A stretch of DNA of 64,000 bases, from the NCBI RefSeq assembly GCF_023053635.1, contig NC_086187.1, forward strand, positions 29,240,501 to 29,304,500. Direction: 5' to 3'. This document shows, piece by piece, positions 11,532 through 22,560 of this stretch (position 1 is its first letter; each line of letters begins with the position of its first letter). Source of the stretch: Elgaria multicarinata webbii (lineage: Eukaryota; Chordata; Lepidosauria; Squamata; Anguidae). The position numbers and the translations under genes are program-made. The notes under the pieces are model-generated. The model was given only the letters and a program-made list of their open reading frames with translations. It did no database searches and was not told where the DNA came from.

Positions 11532-11551
11532 CACGTGTCGCCCTCCACGTG
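11532..11551. promoter_or_regulatory. Paired CACGTG E-boxes upstream of TFAP4
   Basis: Two perfect CACGTG sites lie 14 bases apart (11532-11537 and 11546-11551), about 660-680 bases upstream of the TFAP4 ATG. Confidence 0.45.
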
Positions 11552-12229
11552 CCTGCAGCCGGCCTGCTCCACGCGCACAGCTCCCTGCCCCGATGACCGC
11601 GCAAGCCGCGGCACACCGAAGGCGACAGAGCGATGGGGGCCCCCGAAGCCTGAGGCTCGATTCCTTTGGACCCCCAACGAAAGAGGGTAGCCTCGCGGAA
11701 GGGCCGGGCGCCCCCTCCTGCTGCTCAACCCGAGAAGGCGCCTGGCCCCGTGCTTGGGCACGGCAGCGGGACTCTGGCGCTCCGTGCAGCCCTCGCCCCC
11801 CAGTTCTGGCTGTCATGTAAGCTCTGTCCCTCCTGTCGCCTTACACAGCAACGGGCTTCCTCCCTCTACAACCATCGCCCAAAGCAGGCCAGTGGTCCTG
11901 AGCTTGGACTCTGCACCCAATATCACAAGGGGCCCTTTTTCCTGCGTGTGCCCCCCACCCCACCCCTCTGCTCTGCGGAGAGATGCCCTCGTTGGAGAGC
12001 ACAGCTGGCAGGGTGGGTGGATTGGGGCCAAGCACGCTGCCTCTGTCCGCCTCCTCCTGTCATGTTCTGAGCGAGGGACGGGGCACCCTCGCCTCAGGCC
12101 AGACCCAGACGTTTTGCAGCCTGTGGTGGGCCAGCAAATGACCCCCCCACACACAAACACCCTCTTTCAAGGAGGGCATTTTAGCCTGGCCTGAGGCTGA
12201 ATAACCCTGACCACCTTTCCACGTCCCTG
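11552..12229. other. Intergenic, nothing recognised
   Basis: GC-rich DNA leaving the TFAP4 CpG island. No exon or repeat family was recognised. Confidence 0.4.
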
Positions 12230-12403
12230 GCAGTAAACATATATTAATAACGTTGATTGATTTGCTGCTATTTATGAATTGCATTAAAAATATTTTCTAA
12301 GCTGCTGCTGCTCCTGATGTGTGTGTTTAATTGCACTTGGACATTTGTGTTTTTGTAGTATTGTAAGCCGCCTTGTGAGGGCAGTGTGCCCTGAAAGGCA
12401 GGT
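12230..12403 (+). mobile_element. LINE 3' tail, L2-like
   Basis: AT-rich sequence ends in TTGTAAGCCGCCTTG and an A/T-rich tail, the form seen at the 3' ends of L2-like LINEs in reptiles. A SINE has inserted into its end. Confidence 0.5.
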
Positions 12404-12647
12404 CTCTTAAATAATATTTATTATTACACTTATATCCCGGCCTTTTTCCTCTTGCTAGGAACTCAAGGCGGCTTACATGGCCCTCCATCACCTCCTCTCC
12501 ATTTTATCCTCACAACCACCCTGTGAGGTAGGTCAGGCTGAGAGTCTGTGAGTGGCCCAAAGTCACCCGGTGAACGTTATGGTTGAATGAGGACTTGAAC
12601 CCGGGTGTTCCAGTCCAACACTGCACTACACTGGCTCTTAAATAATA
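12404..12647 (-). mobile_element. MIR-like tRNA SINE with 13-bp target duplication
   Basis: On the - strand it reads as a tRNA-derived head with a box-B-like GGGTTCAAGTCC, a GTGACTTTGGGCCACTCAC core, and CCTCACAGGGTGGTTGTGAG before the tail. The 13-base repeat CTCTTAAATAATA lies on both sides (12404-12416 and 12635-12647), so this is a clear insertion into the older LINE tail. Confidence 0.8.
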
Positions 12648-13100
12648 ATGTAGATAAATAACTATAATACAATATTGTACAAAGCTTGGAAGAGAAAATA
12701 GCATGTGGAAAAAGGGAAAGTTTGTCTCACTGTCCTGGGAAAGCCTATTGGAAGAAGTCCGTTATCAGTAGGCAGCAAAGCCCCTGAAGGGTCGGTGTCC
12801 GTCTAATTTGTAGTGGCAGGGAGTTCCGGAGGGTGGGCGCTCTGCCACTAAAAGCCCTGTTCTGAGCTGTCATGGACTTGCCTCCCCAAATCTTTGCACC
12901 TTCCAGCAGTGTAGCTCCTGATGAGCGCAGGGACTGGCACACAAGGAGCAGGCCAGGCGATCTCTTCAGTGCCGTGATCCTGAGTTGTTGAAGGCTCCAT
13001 GAGCAAGAACCAGAACCCTGAAACCTGCCCTGTCAGAGCAGTTCCCCTCAGCAGAGGCATCGTACAACAACAATAAGCTGTGTACAAGGCCGGTTACCAA
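12648..13100. repeat. Probable unclassified dispersed repeat
   Basis: The segment includes GTGGCAGGGAGTTCCGGAGG and AAAAGCCCTGTTCTGAGC. Wording of this kind recurs in reptile repeats, but the family was not identified. It has no splice signals or coding logic. Confidence 0.35.
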
Positions 13101-16039
13101 GCTGGCTGCAGCTTCTGAACCAAGTTTAAAAGCATCAAGCTTATAATGAACGGACAGCCCTTTGCTGCCCTTTTATGACACCCAGATCAGCTGCCTGAGG
13201 CTGCCACCTCACTCTGCCTCATGGAAGGGCCGGTCCTGGATGGGGTGAGGAGAGCTGCTCTGGACTCTTTTCACCAGGTAACTCAGGCAACTGGCAGCCC
13301 ATTTCTCCAGTTGCTTCCCCAATTCTGCTGGCTTTTCCCATATATATTAAGAGGTGTGTATGTGTGGGGGGTGGGGGGGTGGGAAAGGGCTCTAGTGCAG
13401 AGATTTCTGTGCAAAGCGCTGTGATTTCTCCACCCCACCTGCCTGCCAGGCTGCCTTCCTAGGAGGGCCTGGAGCCTTCACAGAAGAGGACCTGTGTTGC
13501 CTGGAGAAATGGGCCCCAATTCAATGCCTGGTGCTGCGTCTCCAGTTAAAGGGGCTCAGGCGAAGGTGTTACTGGGAGAAGCCTCTGCCTGGGGAGAAGT
13601 TGGGGAGCCGCAGAGCAGCCTGGCTAGGGCTCTGCCATCATAATGCCCAGCAGGGCCAAGGAGGTGGCCACTTTGGGCCCAGCCCAAGGGCTCGCTCACC
13701 TTCTGTGTGTGGTGGGGCACGCTCGGTCTTCAGGGCTGTGGCAGGCGTAGCTGGCTTTTGCCTTTTCTCTCTCTGCAGCGGACTCAGCCCCAGGGCAGCC
13801 ACGATAGGAGGGGGGCCTTCCTGGCAAGGGCCCTCTCCTTCCTTGCGCCAACAGCCACAGTTCTAACTGCCAGGGAACACTGAGGACTCAGTGCTCCGTC
13901 TTCCTCCCACAATCCAGCAGGGCCATCCAAGATGGTGGTGTAACACTGGACCTGCTGCCCAGTGGTTCTTTGGCTGTCCATCCTCAGGGCCAGCACCGAC
14001 ACCTTGAAAAGCCCCTGAGGCACTGAGCACAGGTTGAGGCTGTTCCTCCACCAGTTCCCTTGCTCCCACGAACTGCTGTGGCCGGCAGGGCTCTACTTTT
14101 GTCCCACAGCAGACGGGCAGGAGAGCCGGGGCAGTTGCGCGGTCTCTGGGGCTGGATTTGGCAACCCAGTGGGACGGAGTTGAAGGAGACTCAAGGCCTT
14201 CCTCCATGCCCCAGGACTTCTTGCTGGGAGTTTGCTTTTGCCCAGCGCTCAGCTTCTAATCCCAAATGTGTGCTGTGGTGAGAAGGATGCTCAGCTGACG
14301 TCCCGTGTGCACGCACACACGCTCCCCCCTCCCCTATTGTATTACTTCTATGTTCCAGGACCATGCTAGGAGGAGGAGGCAGAGGAGACCCTTTCCAAAA
14401 ATCACCAGAGAACTCGGAGGTGAATTTCCATCTGTGTCCCCCGCAGGGCTTGGAAGGTTTCTAGGAGGTTTCCTGTGCACAGTGGCCCACGCTGCACCTC
14501 CCACAGAGCTCAAGGCCACCAGTGGGCCCGGCTCCTCCCTCTGGCTGCCTGGCTCCAGCACCAGATTTGCGGAAGGTCAGGAGTGGTGCCGGCAGCCCAG
14601 GCCTCGGATGGAGGCTTCGCCCATCAGCTGCTCCAGGGCAGGCTGACCCACTGAGAGCCGGTGGCCCCTCGGAGGCTACCAGGTCGGTTTCCTTTCAGAT
14701 GCCACAAGTGGCTTCAGTGGCTGCAGGCAGAGGCGTCCCTCTCTGGCTGCTGCTGTTGCTGCTGCTGGCCCTGCCCCTGGGCTCTTTCCTGAGTTTCAGT
14801 TTCCTCCTCTGCAGCTGACGGGGAGAAGCTGGGCTGAGCCCAGCTGCAAGGAAGGAGGCCGAGGGATCGCCTGCGAGGGCCTGGCTGCCTTGCGTATCCC
14901 GTTCTGCTTTACACAAAGGGCGGTGAGGGGGCGGCTGAGCGGGGCAGCAGAGGCAGCAGGGCAGCCTTTGAGCCCCCGCACACACACCCCACACCCCGAG
15001 ATGTTCTGTGATGAGAAACTAGTCCCCCCCCTCCGCAAACAACCACCAGAGCACCCAGTGACGTCCCGCCTGCTCTTTTTGGTTGCCTTTCTCTCTCAGT
15101 TCCTCTCTGACTGCCTCCTTCAAACTTTGCTGCAGTCCGATGTCCTCGTAAGCACACGATTCCAAGGGCTCTAAGGGACGTTCCCAGCACTTTCCGGCAC
15201 TGGCAATGACCGAAGTGCTGCTGTCGCTCCTCAGAATGTGCTGCACCCGTTCCCGTGCCTCACAGCCGAGGGACGCAGCGCCCCCACCTTTGCGTCCCTC
15301 AGCTGGTCTGCCCTCTCTGGAGGTCCGGATGAGCTGGGCCTCTCAGAAAAGGTCCGGCCGCTCCACGTGCTCCATAAGCCGGTCTCCTTTCAAGAGCTGT
15401 GCAAGCAGGGCAGGCTCACCCAGAAGCAAGGGCTCAGGGCCCTGGGTTGCCCTGGCCAAGCGCTCGGCACCTCGCGGCCAGCCAGTAGTGTCATGGAACC
15501 AGGGTTCTCACGGGAAGGCACTTTTGAATAAGCAGTGGCAGGGACGTCATCTGCCCACCCCACCCCTGCTCAGACTCCCCCCTGAGCTTAGCTGCAACCC
15601 TCAGAGCACCTGGTGGGAGGGGGGCGGAGTGAATCTCCCCAGCAACAATAGATGCTTCCTTGTTCTAACATGAAGTCTTTGGGGCTGTCTTGGTCTTGAG
15701 TGGGCAGGTGAGACCTCTGAGATTTACTCCAGGCCTGCAGGCGATGCAGCCTCCTGGGACTGTGGCTGGGGGGAACAGCAGCTTCCCTTTCCCCTCCCTG
15801 CCAAAAAGAAGACACCACTCCAACTGTCAGCCCACCCACCCCCGGACTGTAGACTCTGGCCACATCCATCAGCCAGAGAACCTTACTGGGGGGGGGGGAT
15901 CTGCCCCACAGCATCACGGCAAGCGGGAGACCAACCTGGCCCCCATGCATCAGCTGGAGAAGGAACAGCAACAGAGAGCAGCTTCCTCTTTTCCTATCAG
16001 CATGGGGAAGGGGGGGATCTGTACGCCCTTTGAAATGAA
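13101..16039. other. Intergenic between TFAP4 and GLIS2, nothing recognised
   Basis: Moderately GC-rich DNA with short simple runs (CTG units near 14750, CA units near 14985). No frame gives a known protein and no repeat was recognised with confidence. Confidence 0.4.
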
Positions 16040-16949
16040 GAACTGCTGCCTGAGTTCAGGTGAAGTTCCGGACAACTGGAGGATGGCTAATGTTGTCCCT
16101 ATCTTCAAAAAGGGGGAACCTGGGAACTACAGACCAGTCAGTCTGACATCCATCCTTTTGAGAAAATTTTGGAGCAGATTATAAAGAAGTTAGTCTGTAA
16201 GCATCTTGAAAACAATGCAGTGATTACTAGAAGCCAGAATGGATTTGTCAAGAACAAATCCTGACAGACTAATCTGATCTCATTTGTGAACTGTGGGAAT
16301 GCTGTGGATATAATATATCTTGACTTCAGCAAAACTTTTGACAAAGTGCCCCATGACATTCTGATTAACAAACTAGCTAGAAGTGGGCTAGATGGAACAA
16401 CTATTAGGTGGATTCACAGTTGGCTACAGAATTGCGCAAGGTACTGGTTCCCCTCTATTTGACACTGGTTAGTCCTCATCTTGAGTATTGCAGCCAGTTT
16501 TGGGCATCACATTTCAAGGAGGATGCAGACAAGCTGGTGGGGCAACGAGGATGATCAGGGGTCGGGAAACAAAGCCCTATGAGGAGAGACTGAAAGAACT
16601 GGGAGTGTTTAGCCTGGATAAGACAAGATTGAAGAGAGTCATGATAACACTCTTCAAATAATTGAAAGGTTGTCACACACAGGAGAGCCAGGATCTCTTC
16701 TCAATCATCCCAGAGTGCAAAACACAGAATAATGGGCTCAAGTCACAGGAAAACAGATTCCAGATGGACATCAGGAAAAACTTCCTGACTGTAAGAGCAG
16801 TACAACAATGAAACCAGTGGTGGGCTCTCATACACGAGAGGCCTTCAAGAGGCAGCTGGACAGCCATCTGTCAGGGATGCTTTAAGGTGGACTCCTGCAT
16901 TGAGCAGGGGCTTGTAGGCCCCTTCCAACTCTACTGTTCTATGATTCTG
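16040..16949 (+). mobile_element. CR1 LINE fragment, internally deleted
   Basis: The sequence reads VPDNWRMANVVPIFKKG then NYRPVSLTSI, followed by DFSKTFDKVPHDILINKL, which are reverse-transcriptase motifs of CR1. The FADD part is missing: near 16440 it jumps to the C-terminal region and the CR1 3' UTR, ending in the CTATGATTCT octamer-type tail. Stops and shifts break it throughout. Confidence 0.85.
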
Positions 16950-17820
16950 CTTTTCCCCTTCTCCAACCCAGCCCCTTTTCCTTTTATGATGAGACTTGTA
17001 GACAGTCTTTATTAATTTCTACAGGCCACTCTGGGAACCTTTTTTTGGCTGAAAAGCGAGGTGGGGGTGGGGAAGGGAAGGCTGTCAGGTATTTAATGAG
17101 AAAGAGAGAGAGAGAAAGTGATTGAGATTTCTCAAGGTCCTGCCTTGCTCTCCCAACGTTCTGTCAGCGACTAGGGTGCCCCCAAAACGGCATGGGTGGC
17201 GCTATATGAGAGTGAAGGTGTGGGGCTTTGGAGGTAACCGGCTGGATTCTCAAGGCCAAGGTCTCTGGAGCTCAGAGGCTGCCTCCTCCTAGGGTACTAC
17301 AGGCCTCCTCACCGCACAGTGAGGCACGGGGGGTGGGGTGGGGGGCAGGGATGAGCCTCTGGAGCTTTGCTCCCCCTTGCCTTTTCCTAACAAGAATGGC
17401 TGAGATGGTGCTTCCTTTTCACAAACAGTGAAATCCTGGGCAAAGGATGTACTGAAGCCATTTGTATCCTGAAAAACGACATATAAATAATTGCAATAAA
17501 CAAACAAATAAAGGCAGATGCCTTGGCTCCCCCTGGTGGCCAAAGCATGTACCGCAGCCTTCCTAGCAACTGAGTTTAGGGGTGGGGGAGTTGGGAGAGC
17601 CCCTCTCTTGGGTAAGGCTCTTGCACAGCACCTGCTGTTCCTTTCCAAGGGGCTTGCCTAGGAGAACCCCTTGGCAGATGGTGCCATATGGGTCAGATCG
17701 ATGGCTCCTACACATTCTGCCACCCATAAAGGTGGCAGCCTCTCACATGGAACTCACCTCCACCTTGCAGGTCCTGCCCTGGGAACGTTTAGCTGGCATG
17801 GAGGAGTACTTAGAATGATG

Positions 17821-17945
17821 GGTTTGGGTCAGGGAAACAGAGGTCCAAGCCCCACTAGGCCGTGAAACTCATGGGGTGACCTTAGACCAGCCATGACGGC
17901 CTACCTCACAGGGTTGTTGTGGGTAGAAAGTAGGATGCCCTCAGG
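17821..17945 (+). mobile_element. MIR-like SINE fragment
   Basis: Contains GGTCCAAGCCCCACTAGG, then GGTGACCTTAGACCAG, then CTACCTCACAGGGTTGTTGTG, in the order of the MIR-like SINE seen at 12404 and 60560. Confidence 0.65.
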
Positions 17946-18225
17946 TACATTGCCCTGGCAGAAGAGTGTTCAAACAGACCAATGATCCAATAAGGGAAAC
18001 AGATCCATTCAAGACATTACGTCCTTTATTGCATGCTTTGCCTGTACCATCACAGAAGTTCAGAGCAGGCAAAACAGAATTAAACGGATGTCGTAAAACA
18101 GCCAGTTAAATCCCCCCACCTCCCCCCACCTAAAAGCCTCCCCCCTCTCCCCAGACTTTGTCAGGTCTTCTGGGCAGAGGGGTGCTCTCCTGTTTGTCCT
18201 CCCTGCACAAGCAACCCAAATAGAG

Positions 18226-18653
18226 AGGGATGATTCTAGTGAGCGCCAATGAAGACTGTTTTAGAGAAACACTGAAACAACTGGGCCTGTTTAGCCTGGA
18301 GAAGAGAAGATTGAGGGGAGATATGAGAGCACTCTTCAAATACTTGAAAGGTTGTCACACAGAGGAGGGCCAGGAGCTCTTCTCGATCCTCCCAGAGTGC
18401 AGGACACGGAATAACGGGCTCAAGTTACAGGAAGCCAGATTCCAGCTGGACAGAAGGAAAAACTTCCTCACTGTTAGAGCAGTACGGCAATGGAATCATT
18501 TACCTAGGGAGGTTGTGGGCTCTCCCACCCTAGAGGCCTTCAAGAAGCACCTGGACAACCATCTGTCAAGTATGCTTTAGGGTGGATTCCTGCATTGAGC
18601 AGGGGGTTGGACTTGATGGCCTTATAGGCCCCTTCCAACTCTATGATTCTATG
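18226..18653 (+). mobile_element. CR1 LINE 3' end
   Basis: The frame from 18230 stays open for 116 codons: LGLFSLEKRRLRGDM, then NFLTVRAVRQWNHLPREVV, ending in ML and a stop. This is the C-terminus of CR1 ORF2. It is followed by the CR1 3' UTR with CCCCTTCCAACTCTATGATT. The open frame suggests a fairly young copy. Confidence 0.9.
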
Positions 18654-18946
18654 AAGCCGTGCTGGACTAGACCAGGGCTGCATCCAGAGGCCCTTGCAAC
18701 GTTCCAGGCAAAGGGTGCAGACACGTTAGTCTCTGACAGCATCCAAAGGGCGATGGGAAGCCCACTCCTGAGCATCTAGCGCAAGGGATACTCGGGTGTG
18801 CCTCTTCCCCATGGGTGCAGTCAGCGAGAAAAGTGCCTTGAGCCAGCGCTGGTTATGGGGCTGCCCCACAAATCCTGAGCGCTGGCATTTCCCAGCTTCG
18901 TTGCACAAAGGATGACCTGCAGAGGGCGCTCTCAGTCAACCTCAGA

Positions 18947-18987
18947 GATCACCAGGGATCTGCTGGGATCACCAGGGATCTGCTGGG
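18947..18987. repeat. Two-copy 20-bp tandem repeat
   Basis: Two adjacent copies of a unit beginning GATCACCAGGGATCTGCTGG. Confidence 0.8.
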
Positions 18988-19239
18988 ACACCGGAGGAGG
19001 TGGAGAAGGCTCCCTGTCTGGGACCCAGGACTGAAGCAGCTCACGTGGGACCAGGAAGGGGCCCCTTGAGCTGGCTGGAAAGCTGGGTGTTCCTGGGACA
19101 GTGGGATGGCCACAGACGCTGCCCCTGTTCCAGGGGTTGTGCTTTCGCATAGGAAGCAATAAACAGTTAATGCTCCCTGGCATTCAGCGGTTATAAAATA
19201 GCTCACCTCTCAACCCCTCCCTCGCTGCTAGTAGCACTT

Positions 19240-19500
19240 AATGCAAAATAGTAGCACTACAAATTGCTGGAGGCGAATGCCGTTACTGGCTGCTAGTCCT
19301 GGTGCCTCTATGCTACCTCCAGTCATCAGAGGCCGTATGCTTATGGGCACCGGTTGCCGGGGAACATGGGCAGGAGGGTGCTGTTGTACTCATGTCCTGC
19401 TTGTGGGTTCCCCATCGGGGCAGCTGGTCAGCCACCGTGTGAAGAGAACGCTGGACGAGATGGACCCGTGGCCTGATCCAGCATCAGGGCTCCTCTGATG
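19240..19500 (+). mobile_element. LINE 3' UTR, CR1/L3-like
   Basis: Contains GGCTGCTAGTCCTGG, GTTGCCGGGGAACATGGGC, CATGTCCTGCTTGTGGG and a GCTGGACGAGATGGAC tail. This is the non-coding 3' part of the same family as the copies at 1290 and 6592. Confidence 0.7.
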
Positions 19501-21150
19501 TTATTCAATTCGACCCAGCAACCAAACAGGCTCTCTTCTTCAATGTGTATTTGGGGGCATTTTTGCCCCGAAAGCACCAGTAGCATTTGGAAGAAGCGGC
19601 CCCGTTGTGCCAGGAGGGCTTCACTGCCGAGGCCCCGCAGGGCGCTGCAGCCTAAGCGGTGTGGACGCCGCGGAGCACCCTGCTGGGACTCCGGAGGGCC
19701 CGCAGTGGGCCCCAATCCACTTCTGCTCCTCCCTGCCTGGGAAGCCAGAGCTGCATCAGGTGGGGCAGCCTCAGTGCCTTCGTGGGAAGACGCTTTGAGC
19801 ATCTGACTGTGGAAGAAAGGCAGGGTGTGCCGGCAAGGAATGAACTGGGCTCCTGGAATGGAGGCCTTTGCCAGCCTGCCACATGTTGGAGGCCGCCTGA
19901 AGGCCACGAGGGGCACGGCCCCGAGCCAGGTGTCCCTCTGGGCTTCTTCCCCCACAGACGGGTGGCTGCAGAACCTCCCTCCCCCCAGCCACCCTGACTG
20001 GGCCCTGCTGGGCTGCTCATGGGCAGGACGAGGCTCCAAGAGTGTCCCAAGGGACGGGCTGCCCTCCTCCTCCCCACGCTAGGTGATGCCAGGCAGTCCC
20101 GGATCTGGGCAAGGTGCCAACCAAGCCCCAGGAGGCCCCCAGGAGCTCCCCCCTCACACCAGGGTGGGGGGGGGGAGAGGAGGACTCTTGGGAAAGCACA
20201 GAGAAAGAGCCCTTTGTTGCGTTTGGCCTGGACGCTTCCGGCTGAGCTGGTGGAAGTGGGCTGGGGCAGAGCCTTCGGCACACACAAGGTTCCTACGCCC
20301 TCCGTTCCCCCATCCCACCCTTGAGACTGGGAGGGGGCAGCCCAAGAAGACCACCGAGGGAGCCTTCAAAGGCTAGTGGGTGGGCTCTCTGACTCCCTGC
20401 CGATGCCCAGCTTGTGGAACGCCCCCCCCCCCAGGCCTGGGACCACACAGCCAGGGCCTTTGGGAAGGGCACAACAAGGGCCCCACCCTGGAGAGACCCG
20501 AGCTGGCTGCTGCTGCTGTCCCTCGGCTTCTAAGGCCTTTCTGGGATGCTCTGAAAGCCGAGGTGGCTGAACCATTCCCTCGCGGATCGCAGGGGGCTTC
20601 TAGGACCAGGAGGTCTTGCTCAGGATGGTGGCAGAATGGGGGGACGCTCACTGTCCTGCAACCGGAGGGAGGCACGGAGGGAGAGGGGCCAGAGCCACAC
20701 TCTCCCCCCCACCGCCATCCCCTGCCCGGGGGCAGCCAGCAGGAAGCTCCGTGCCCACACCAGAGGCTGCGGGAGGGCCCCTGCCCACACGCCCCTCCCG
20801 CCCTGCAAAGGCCTTGGCAAGCAGGCGGCCGCCCTCCCCGGCCTTCCGTCCACATGGCCTCCGGGAGGGCGTTTCCACTTGGTCATGTTTCAAGAATCTG
20901 TCTCCTCCCCTGTTCTGCTCGCCCCCCCCCGCCCCCCATCCCCGGTACTTCCGATCTCAGGGCGGGGGCGCGCGATCCATCCCCCCCTGCCCGCTGCCCA
21001 GCATCCTGCCTCCGGAAGGAGCTGCTGCTGCCGCCCACGCAGGACCAGCCAGCCACGTGCCGGCGGAGGGCTGCCACTGCAGGGCTCGCCTCTCCGGGGC
21101 GGGGGTGCCGCTGTGCCCAGGAGGGAAGCCAGGCGTGCCCGGGCCCCGGG
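19501..21150. other. Intergenic, nothing recognised
   Basis: GC-rich DNA leading into the GLIS2 CpG island, with several long open frames caused by high GC. No known protein or repeat was seen. Confidence 0.4.
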
Positions 21151-21199
21151 GCTGCCACCCTGCGCTCACGCACCCCTTCTGGGTCCTCCTGGCAGGAGC

Positions 21200-22560
21200 A
21201 CCCACAGCCCCGCCATCGTAGCCATGAGCCTCGCGGCCCTGCGGAGGCGCCGGGTGCTTCAGACGCCCGTCCAGCCCCCAAAGCGGGTCCTTGCAGCCCC
21301 AAAGACTGGCTCTGTCCATGGGGCAAAGGGGGGGGCACCCAGCCAGCCAGTAAAAGCCAGGTCCAACCATTCCGGCGGGGTGGGCCACTCACAGCTGCGC
21401 CTCCCGCGGCGGCGTTCTGGCGCCTCCGGCACCTCCGGCGCTCAGCGGGCAGCCGGGGCCGCGGGAGGGTGAGGCCGCTCTCCCGCCCTCCCTCCCGCCC
21501 GTCTTCCCTCCGCCGGCGCAGGCTGCCCGGGCCTGGGCAACCCCGGAGTCCTCCAGGGAGGAGGGCGGCTGGCCGAGAGAGAAGCCGCCGCGCCCGGTGG
21601 CCTCTCTGGGCCGGGGCTGGGATTCCTGCGGCGGGGAAGAGGGGGCCCGTCCGGGCGCGTCCGCCTCGGCCGGCGGAGCCCTGCCTGCCTGTCCTAGCGC
21701 TGCCCTCTTGCCGAGCCGGGTGGGGGGAGGCGGGGAGGCGGAGCCCGGGGGGTGGGGGCGGGCATGCGCTCAGCCCCTCTCCGCCCCCCTCCGAGGGCGG
21801 GGCTGCTTCTCTGGCCCTGGCAATGGAGGCCGCGGATCTGGGCTGGTCACTCTCCTGCGGATCCGCAGCCGGGCGGCCATAAATCAGGCGCGCCGAGAAG
21901 GGAAACACCCTCCCTCCCCCCGGGCCGCCCAGACACACATCCTCGCCTCCGCCCTCCCTCCCTCCCTCCCTCCTTCCTCCCCTCCTTCCCTGCCTGCGCC
22001 TGCCTGCCCCCTTCCCTCGCTCGCTCGCTCGCTCGCGCTCTTCTTCCCCTCGGACAGGCGATCGCCCCCGATCCGCAGCCCTTGCTCGCCCGCCGGCCCG
22101 CTCCCCCCGCGCCCGAAGAGCCGGGAGGGGGCAGCCAGAGCCCCCCTGCCTTCGCCTCACCCGAGAGGATCCGCCGCCCTCCGCCTCCTCCTCCGCCGCC
22201 TCCTGGCCTCCAGCCTCCCCGCGTCCCAGCGGCGCAGATGTGGCGCTGCGGCGGTGCGCCCCGTCGTTGCCGGTGGGGCTGGCCGAGGCGGACCGGGAAG
22301 TCGCCCCCCGGAGGTCGCGCCCGGCTGTGAGATCGCGACGGGAGAGGAGGGAAGCCGACGCCTCCCTGCGCGCCCAGACGCCTCCTCGGGCCCCCGGCCC
22401 GGCCCGGGCCAAGGTAAGGCGGCGGCGGCGGCGGGGGGGGCTGGGAGTCGGGCGGGGGGGGCGCGTCTCTGCGGGTGGGGGGGCAGCGGCAGCAGGGCTG
22501 CGGGCACTGGCGCCTGAGGCTTGGCCCGCTGACGGGTGGCCTCAGCCCGGGCTATTGTCC
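21200..22560 (+). promoter_or_regulatory. GLIS2: GLIS2 CpG-island promoter and probable non-coding exon 1
   Basis: A very CpG-dense block. A strong donor (CCAAG then GTAAGG) places an exon end at 22413. GLIS2 in other vertebrates has an untranslated first exon, and the next acceptor that joins to the GLIS2 start codon is 13 kb downstream, so this fits. A TATA-like CCATAAATC at about 21879 is the only AT-rich element near the likely start. CCCT and CGCT runs fill 21955-22036. The exact start is unknown. Confidence 0.65.
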
